From: Terriglobia bacterium
GTDB lineage: Bacteria > Acidobacteriota > Terriglobia > Bryobacterales > Bryobacteraceae
Assembly: GCA_020073615.1 (NCBI GenBank)
Contig: JAIQEX010000064.1
Coordinates: forward strand, 1 to 37,254
Direction: 5' to 3'
DNA length: 37,254 bases
Shown: positions 32,353 to 37,254 of the stretch, piece by piece
Layout: every line of letters starts with the position of its first letter
Position numbering within the stretch: position 1 is the stretch's first letter
Notes under the pieces: generated by a model
The model's database searches: none
Seen by the model: the letters and a program-made list of their open reading frames with translations, nothing else
Told to the model about the DNA's origin: nothing
Program-made: the position numbers and the translations under genes

Positions 32353-32640
32353 ATGGCGGCCATCGGCGTCCTGACCCTGGAGCTGCGGCTGGATAATGCG
32401 CACTCGCTCAAAGACAAGCGCCACGTGGTGGAGAGCCTGAAGAACCGGCTGCGCCACAAGTTCAACATCGCCGTAGCGGAGATCGATCACCAGGACCTTT
32501 GGCAGCGCGCCGCCGTGGCGGCGGTCACCGTGGCGAGCGACCACGTGCACGCCCAAAAAGTCCTGCAATCGGTGGAAGACGAGGCCGCGGAATTGCTGGG
32601 AGGAGAATTGGCCGGAGCGACGGTGGAGTGGCTGGCATAG
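32353..32640 (+). CDS. ylxP: DUF503 family protein (YlxP-like)
   Basis: A 95-residue protein of the DUF503/YlxP family, usually encoded between infB and rbfA. The family pattern AAIGVLTLELRLDNAHSLKDKR and HVVESLKNRLRHKFNIAVAE is present, and it ends in GGELAGATVEWLA. Its role is unproven; it probably belongs with ribosome or RNA handling by position. It starts 4 bases after the infB stop. A G-rich (minus-strand) tract follows before rbfA. Confidence 0.9.
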   Translation: MAAIGVLTLELRLDNAHSLKDKRHVVESLKNRLRHKFNIAVAEIDHQDLWQRAAVAAVTVASDHVHAQKVLQSVEDEAAELLGGELAGATVEWLA

Positions 32641-32643
32641 CAC

Positions 32644-32671
32644 CCGGCCCCTGGCCCCCAGCCCCCGGTCC
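32644..32671 (-). repeat. G-rich tract on the minus strand between ylxP and rbfA
   Basis: Read on the minus strand, runs of 3-5 G are spaced by two or three bases and include GGGGGCTGGGGGC, the same core as the tract at 8224-8256. The plus-strand RNA would be C-rich here. It sits in the 42-base gap just before rbfA. Confidence 0.5.
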
Positions 32672-32682
32672 CTGTTTTTGGC

Positions 32683-33045
32683 ATGGATGAATGGCGCACA
32701 TTGCGGGTGTCCGAGGCCGTGCGCGAGGAATTATCGGAGCTCATCGGCTTCGAAACCGCCGATCCACGGCTGCTGGCGGTGGAGGTTACCGAAGTGCACG
32801 TCAGTTCCGACGCCCGGCACGCCACCATCAAGGTGGTGGTGCGGGGAGACGAAAAGGAACAGAACCAGTCCATGGCCGCGCTCGATCACGCGCGGCATTA
32901 TTTGCGTCACGAACTGGCCAGCCGGCTGACGCTGCGGCACGTCCCGGAGCTGCATTTCGAGCGCGACCGCAACCCGGATGCCGACAGCCGCATCGAATTC
33001 CTGCTGAAACGGGCGAAAAAATCTCGTGGCCGTACCGAAAATTAG
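32683..33045 (+). CDS. rbfA: Ribosome-binding factor A
   Basis: A 120-residue KH-fold protein needed for 16S rRNA 5' helix maturation and cold adaptation. Visible are the start RVSEAVREELSELIGFE, the central VTEVHVSSDARHATIKVVV, and the C-terminal RLTLRHVPELHFERDRNPD, all family signatures. It completes the nusA-infB-rbfA set. The ATG at 32683 is preceded by a C-rich stretch with no clear Shine-Dalgarno. Its last 20 bases overlap the apbE start, linking the ribosome cluster to the heme genes. Confidence 0.95.
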   Translation: MDEWRTLRVSEAVREELSELIGFETADPRLLAVEVTEVHVSSDARHATIKVVVRGDEKEQNQSMAALDHARHYLRHELASRLTLRHVPELHFERDRNPDADSRIEFLLKRAKKSRGRTEN

Positions 33046-34024
33046 CCCAAAACTCAAACAAATTGTGCTAGTTTTGTTTCTGTTGGCGGCGCGGCCGGCC
33101 ACTGCGCAGGAACTGCTCCGGCTGGAAAAAAGCGCCGAAGCCATGGGCTCGACTTATACCATTGCCCTCTACGGATACGACCGCGTCAGGATGGAGGCGG
33201 CGGTGGACGCCGCTTTCGACGAGGCTCACTGGCTCGACGGCCTGCTATCGAATTACCAGCCCGATAGCGAATGGAGCGAGGTCAACCGGCACGCGGCCGA
33301 AAAGCCGGTCCAGGTTTCCCCGGAGCTGTTCGGGCTGCTCGCGGCGTGTCTGGAATACAGCCGCCAAAGCGAAGGAGCATTCGATATCACGGTGGGCCCG
33401 CTCATGAAGGTGTGGGGCTTTTTCAAGGCGGAAGGCCACTTGCCGCACCGCGCGGAAGTGATGGCGGCGCTGGCCCGCGTAGGGTACCGCCACATACACC
33501 TGGACGCGGGCGCGAACACGGTCTGGTTCGACCGCCCCGGTGTGGAGATGGACCCCGGCGGCATCGGCAAGGGATACGCCGTGGACCGCATGGTGGACGT
33601 TTTGAGACAGAACGGCTGCAAAATCGCTCTCGTGGCGGCTTCGGGAAGCAGTATTTATGGTATGGGGGCTCCGCCCACCGATCCGCGCGGCTGGCCGGTG
33701 GACATTCGCGATCCCTGGGACCGGGACAAACGCGCCGCGGAAGTATTCCTGAAAGATTCGTCCATGTCCACTTCCGGCAGCTACGAAAAGTTTTTCCGGG
33801 CGGAGGGACGCGTTTACAGCCATATCATGGACCCGCGCACCGGCTATCCGGCGCGGGGAAGCGTATCGGTTTCGGTTATCGCTCCGCGCACCATCGATAG
33901 CGAGGCCTGGGCCAAGCCGTATTTCGTGAACGGCCGCCAGTGGGCGGCGAAGCACAAACCGAACAACTTTCGCGTGTTCTTCTGCGAAGACAGGATGGAT
34001 CAGGCATGCGCGTGGCTCCAATGA
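33026..34024 (+). CDS. apbE: FAD:protein FMN transferase (ApbE)
   Basis: A 332-residue exported enzyme that attaches FMN to Thr/Ser of partner proteins outside the membrane. A hydrophobic signal region (IVLVLFLLAARPATA) lies near the N-terminus. The core motifs MGSTYTIALYG, MDPGGIGKGYAVDRMVDVL, KDSSMSTSGSYEKFF and YSHIMDPRTGYPA (metal and flavin site) are intact. The GTG at 33026 overlaps rbfA by 20 bases; starts a little further in (GTG or TTG near 33060) would also keep the signal. The stop overlaps hemE by 4 bases. The target flavoprotein is not in this window. Confidence 0.93.
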   Translation: MAVPKISPKLKQIVLVLFLLAARPATAQELLRLEKSAEAMGSTYTIALYGYDRVRMEAAVDAAFDEAHWLDGLLSNYQPDSEWSEVNRHAAEKPVQVSPELFGLLAACLEYSRQSEGAFDITVGPLMKVWGFFKAEGHLPHRAEVMAALARVGYRHIHLDAGANTVWFDRPGVEMDPGGIGKGYAVDRMVDVLRQNGCKIALVAASGSSIYGMGAPPTDPRGWPVDIRDPWDRDKRAAEVFLKDSSMSTSGSYEKFFRAEGRVYSHIMDPRTGYPARGSVSVSVIAPRTIDSEAWAKPYFVNGRQWAAKHKPNNFRVFFCEDRMDQACAWLQ

Positions 34025-35043
34025 CTAGCCGGTTCTTAGATGCCTGCCGGCGCCGGCCTACCGACGTGCGGCCGGTGTGGTTCATGCGGCAGGCGGGCCG
34101 GTACCTGAAGCAGTACCGGCAGATCCGCGACAAGCACGGAATTCTGGAGATCTGCAAGCGGCCCGATCTGGCCGCCACCGTGACCCTGCAGCCCGTCGAA
34201 GTGCTGGACGTGGACGCGGCCATCATTTTTGCCGACCTGCTGCTGCCGGTCGAGCCCATGGGCCTCAAACTGCGCTACGAAAAGGGCGAGGGCCCGGTGA
34301 TCGGCAACCCCGTGCGCAACTCCGACGACGTGGACAACCTCTCCACCACCAACACCGACGAGCTGGGCTACGTGGGAGAGGCCATCCAGAACGTGGTGCG
34401 GGCGCTGGCCGGCAAGGTCCCCGTAATCGGTTTCGTGGGCGCTCCGTTTACCATGGCCAGCTACATGATCGAAGGCGGCGCGACGCGCAATTTCATCCGC
34501 ACCAAGAAGCTCATGTACAGCGACGAGACGCTGTGGCGGCGGCTGATGGGCAAGATCGTCGACGTGCTGGCGCCGTTTGCGCAGTTGCAGGTCGCCGCCG
34601 GCGCCCGCGCCATCCAGGTGTTCGATAGCTGGGTGGGGGCCCTGGGCTCGGACGATTACGTGCGTTACGCCGCGCCCTATTCGCGCGCGCTCATCGAGCG
34701 CATTCGCTCCTCCGGCGTGCCGGTCATCCATTTCGGCACCGGCGCCGCGGGCTTCTTCCGCGAACTGCACGCCGCCGGCGGCGACGTCATGGGAGTCGAT
34801 TGGCGCACCAATATCGACCAGGCCTGGATGGACATCAGCTACCGTTCCGCCATCCAGGGCAATCTCGACCCGGTGGCGCTGTTCGCCCCCCTGCACGAGC
34901 TGCGCCTCAAGGTGCACGAGCTGCTGAAGCGCACGGGCACGCGTCCCGGACACATCTTCAACCTGGGACACGGCATTCTGCCCGAGACCCCGGTGGAAAG
35001 CGTCAAGGCCGTGGTGGAAATGGTGCGGGAATATCGCCCATGA
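34021..35043 (+). CDS. hemE: Uroporphyrinogen decarboxylase
   Basis: A 340-residue cytoplasmic enzyme that converts uroporphyrinogen III to coproporphyrinogen III. The signature PVWFMRQAGRYLKQYRQIR is at about residues 18-36. GFVGAPFTMASYMIEGG, FDSWVGALG and the substrate-site VIHFGTGAAGF all match. The C-terminal GHGILPETPVESVKAVV is the family ending. The ATG at 34021 overlaps the apbE stop (ATGA) and gives the normal family length; an upstream ATG at 34006 is possible. Its own stop overlaps the hemH ATG in the same way. Confidence 0.96.
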   Translation: MTSRFLDACRRRPTDVRPVWFMRQAGRYLKQYRQIRDKHGILEICKRPDLAATVTLQPVEVLDVDAAIIFADLLLPVEPMGLKLRYEKGEGPVIGNPVRNSDDVDNLSTTNTDELGYVGEAIQNVVRALAGKVPVIGFVGAPFTMASYMIEGGATRNFIRTKKLMYSDETLWRRLMGKIVDVLAPFAQLQVAAGARAIQVFDSWVGALGSDDYVRYAAPYSRALIERIRSSGVPVIHFGTGAAGFFRELHAAGGDVMGVDWRTNIDQAWMDISYRSAIQGNLDPVALFAPLHELRLKVHELLKRTGTRPGHIFNLGHGILPETPVESVKAVVEMVREYRP

Positions 35044-35933
35044 AGGGCGGCCCGGATAAGCCGGGGGCGGGAGTCCTGCTGCTGGCCCACGGCGCGCCGG
35101 AACGCCTGGAAGACGTCGAGAGCTACCTCTCGTTCGTGCGCGGCGGCCGGCCGGGGCCGCCCCAGGTGCTCGAAGAGGTCCGCCACCGCTACGCGGCCAT
35201 TGGCGGGTCGTCGCCGCTGCTCCGCTGGACTCGGGCGCAGGCGGCGGCCCTCGAAAACCGCTTACAGCTGCCCGTGTTTTTCGGCATGCGCAACTGGCAT
35301 CCGTTCATCGCCGAGACCATGGAGCAAGTGCGCGAGTCGGGTGTGGAGCGCCTGGCCGCCGTGTGTCTGGCGCCGCAGTTTTCCGAATTGAGCGTAGGGC
35401 TGTACATCAAACGCACCGAGGAGGCGAAGCGGCAGGCCGGCGTTACCGCGGAACTCGCCTGGGCTCGCAGCTTCCACGACGCCCCCCTGCTCATCGAGGC
35501 GTTCGCCGAGCGCCTGCGCCCTCTCGCGCCGGGCCGCCGCGTCCTCTTCACGGCCCATAGCCTGCCCGAGAAAGCGCTGGCCGATGGCGACCCCTACGAC
35601 CGCGAATCCCGTGCCACGGCGGCCGCGGTGGCGGCGCGCCTGGCCCTGCCCGATTGGGATTTCGCTTACCAGAGCCAGGGCATGACCGGCGACCGCTGGC
35701 TGGGCCCGACGGTCGAATCCTGCCTCGACCGCTACGCCGCCGAAGGCATCCGCGACGTAGTGGTCCACCCCATCGGCTTCGTCTGCGACCACATCGAAGT
35801 GCTGTACGATATCGACATCCTGTTTCGCCAGTACGCGGCCGAGCGCGGCATTTCGCTTTCGCGCCCGGAATCGCTGAACGATTCGCCCGCGTTCATCGCC
35901 GCGCTGGCCGAGGTCGTGAAGCGATGCTGGTAG
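35040..35933 (+). CDS. hemH: Ferrochelatase (protoporphyrin or coproporphyrin type)
   Basis: A 297-residue enzyme that inserts Fe2+ into a porphyrin. His173 (LFTAHSLPEKAL) and Glu253 (FVCDHIEVLYDIDI) are the metal-site residues. QSQGMTGDRWLGPTVE and APQFSELSVGLY also match the family. The N-terminal loop reads LLLAHGAPE, nearer to the AYG of Gram-positive coproporphyrin ferrochelatases than to the NMG/NLG type. The length and lack of a C-terminal cysteine cluster also fit the short bacterial form. The substrate is not settled by sequence. The ATG overlaps the hemE stop. The order hemE-hemH-hemY is that of Bacillus hemEHY. Confidence 0.93.
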   Translation: MKGGPDKPGAGVLLLAHGAPERLEDVESYLSFVRGGRPGPPQVLEEVRHRYAAIGGSSPLLRWTRAQAAALENRLQLPVFFGMRNWHPFIAETMEQVRESGVERLAAVCLAPQFSELSVGLYIKRTEEAKRQAGVTAELAWARSFHDAPLLIEAFAERLRPLAPGRRVLFTAHSLPEKALADGDPYDRESRATAAAVAARLALPDWDFAYQSQGMTGDRWLGPTVESCLDRYAAEGIRDVVVHPIGFVCDHIEVLYDIDILFRQYAAERGISLSRPESLNDSPAFIAALAEVVKRCW

Positions 35934-35954
35934 CGCAGGCGCCGCGGTTCAGCC

Positions 35955-37247
35955 ATGCCTAATGTAATCATCATCGGCGGCGGGATCTCCGGGCTCTCCG
36001 CCGCCTACTACCTGGCCAAGGCCGGCGTGGCGTCCACCATCGTTGAATCGCGCAAGCGCCTGGGCGGCGTTATCCAGACGGAGCGCGTGGAAGGCTGCAC
36101 CATCGAGGCCGGCCCGGACAGCTTTCTCTCCGCCAAGCCCGCTGCGTTCGAGCTGATCGGCGACCTGGGCCTCTCCGCCCAGGTCATCGGCTCCAACGAT
36201 CATCTGCGCATCACCTATGTGCGCAAGGGCGGCCGCCTCGTCCCCCTGCCCGACGGCCTGATGATGATGGTGCCCACCAAAATCCTGCCGCTGCTCACCA
36301 CCGGCCTCATCGGCTGGGGCACCAAATTCCGCATGGGCATGGAGTTGCTGCGCGCCCCCAAGCCGAAGCCGGGCGATGAATCGGTGGCCGAGTTCATCGA
36401 GGAGCATTACGGCGCCGAGGCGGTGGACTACCTGGCCGAGCCGCTGCTTTCCGGAATCTACGGCGGCAACCCCGCCGAGCTGAGCGTCGCGAGCGTGCTG
36501 CCGCGCTTTGTCGAGCTGGCCAACCGCTATGGCAGCCTCACCCGCGGCGTGCTAGCCGAGCGCGCCAAGGCGGCCAAGCATCCCGCAGCCGAGCCGGCGC
36601 CCCTGTTCCGCACGTTGAAGGGAGGACTCGGGCAGTTGATCGAAGCCCTCAACGCCACCCTCGGCGACAAGGTGGAGGTGCGCCACGGCCGCGCGCAAAC
36701 CGTGGAGCGGGCCGGCGCCGGCTTCCGCATCAACCTGCATGGCGACTGGATCGAAGCCGGCCATCTGGTGATGGCCTGCGAAGCGCACAGCGGAGCGGCC
36801 CTGCTGCCTGCCGTGGACGCACGTCTCGCGGAGCTGCTCGCGACCGTGCCCTACAGCTCTTCCATGACCGTGGCTCTGGGCTTCGACGCCACGGATTTCC
36901 GGCATCCCCCGAGTGGTTTCGGCTTCCTCGTCCCCAGCAAAGAACGGCGCCGCCTGGTAGCCTGCACCTGGGTGGGCACCAAGTTCGCCCACCGCGTGCC
37001 GGATGGCAAAGTGGTGGCGCGCTGTTTTCTGGGCGGCATGGGCGACGCGGGCGTGCTCGATGAATCGGACGACGCCATCGTGGCATCGGTGGTGAGCGAG
37101 AAACGCGGCCGCCGGCACGCCGAGCGCGAGGGCCGCGGCGAGGAGGAGCCAGCCGATCACGCGCTCCCGGCGCGGCCCGCCGTCAGCGCCCGTGGCGGGC
37201 GCGCTGGGCGGACTGGAGCGCGTCGATCGACTCCGCCGACCGGTTGA
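35955..37247 (+). CDS. hemY: Protoporphyrinogen/coproporphyrinogen oxidase, C-terminus aberrant
   Basis: A FAD enzyme that oxidises the porphyrinogen ring. The N-terminus NVIIIGGGISGLSAAYYLAKAG is the FAD-binding loop. ESRKRLGGVIQTERVEGCTIEAGPDSF, the central LAEPLLSGIYGGNPAELSV and ACTWVGTKFAHRVPDG follow the family. After DDAIVASVV (about residue 380, position 37095) the match stops, and a Gly/Arg/Ala-rich tail without the expected W-P-R-x-x-x-Q segment takes over. About 60-80 residues with the FAD-binding end are missing. Either the gene is truncated or the sequence beyond 37095 is from elsewhere. The start is ATG at 35955, 21 bases after hemH. Confidence 0.85.
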   Translation: MPNVIIIGGGISGLSAAYYLAKAGVASTIVESRKRLGGVIQTERVEGCTIEAGPDSFLSAKPAAFELIGDLGLSAQVIGSNDHLRITYVRKGGRLVPLPDGLMMMVPTKILPLLTTGLIGWGTKFRMGMELLRAPKPKPGDESVAEFIEEHYGAEAVDYLAEPLLSGIYGGNPAELSVASVLPRFVELANRYGSLTRGVLAERAKAAKHPAAEPAPLFRTLKGGLGQLIEALNATLGDKVEVRHGRAQTVERAGAGFRINLHGDWIEAGHLVMACEAHSGAALLPAVDARLAELLATVPYSSSMTVALGFDATDFRHPPSGFGFLVPSKERRRLVACTWVGTKFAHRVPDGKVVARCFLGGMGDAGVLDESDDAIVASVVSEKRGRRHAEREGRGEEEPADHALPARPAVSARGGRAGRTGARRSTPPTG

Positions 37248-37254
37248 AGATGTC
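37096..37254. other. Sequence discontinuity at the 3' end of the window
   Basis: The last ~160 bases no longer encode HemY in any plus-strand frame. On the minus strand they read DIFNRSAESIDALQSAQRAR-HGR-stop, then a GTG-led signal-like segment IGWLLLAAALALGVPAAAFLAH that runs into antisense hemY. The composition is visibly GC-richer than the neighbouring genes. It looks like a fragment of another genome region or organism joined at about 37095. Confidence 0.5.

Noticed and set aside
30156-32468. 770-residue minus-strand frame over infB
   Set aside because: It is the antisense of IF-2, rich in His/Leu/Gly, with no domain of its own.
1-37254. CRISPR array, transposase or prophage genes
   Set aside because: I saw no regularly spaced repeats, no transposase or integrase motifs and no phage structural genes in any frame.

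Overview
The window reads as a chromosomal stretch of a high-GC Gram-negative bacterium, most likely an acidobacterium of the Solibacter/Bryobacter type. This is inferred from gene content, not from a search. The clues are a proton-driven HAE1-type RND pump, a PEP-CTERM protein, a beta-barrel protein, several polytopic GT-C-like glycosyltransferases, type II toxin-antitoxin genes and frequent GTG/TTG starts. Nearly all DNA is coding; the largest non-coding stretch is about 8215-8654.

Layout. 1-1732: the end of nuoB, a YfiH/PgeF-type purine nucleosidase and a zinc-ribbon membrane protein. 1689-3785: a membrane TPR protein on the minus strand, divergent from endonuclease III. 3799-5006: two divergent response regulators. 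5034-7908: a minus-strand operon of a phosphoesterase (phospholipase C/AcpA family), a small basic protein and an outer-membrane barrel. 8215-8654: a structured intergenic block with G-rich repeats and several hairpins. 8655-12408: a two-BON-domain protein with a strong terminator, then a glycosyltransferase/discoidin fusion coupled to an N-acetylglucosamine-kinase-like ATPase. 12410-13410: a PEP-CTERM gene followed by a decayed copy of the kinase 3' end. 13519-15309: a membrane-anchored M4-like metallopeptidase with an unrecognised N-terminal half. 15369-16463: a toxin-antitoxin cluster (HicB-like, MazF, RHH antitoxin, Phd). 16585-21281: an RND pump and its adaptor, with the pump gene first. 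21420-26121: two paralogous 479-residue glycosyltransferases flanking a plus-strand membrane-protein pair. 26131-26642: a truncated Uma2 nuclease gene abutting tRNA-Leu(UAA).

26822-37254 is a conserved housekeeping block. A STAS protein is followed by a rimP leader hairpin, rimP-nusA-infB-ylxP-rbfA (transcription elongation, translation initiation and 30S maturation) and, tightly packed behind it, apbE-hemE-hemH-hemY (flavinylation and late heme synthesis). The last gene loses its family sequence at about 37095. The final 160 bases are visibly richer in GC and carry unrelated minus-strand coding signal, so an assembly join or a rearrangement is likely there.

The items that most deserve follow-up are the M4-like peptidase with a novel N-terminal half, the hairpin-rich block at 8268-8486 bounded by near-identical direct repeats, the kinase 3'-end duplication around the PEP-CTERM gene, and the phosphoesterase/small-protein/barrel operon.
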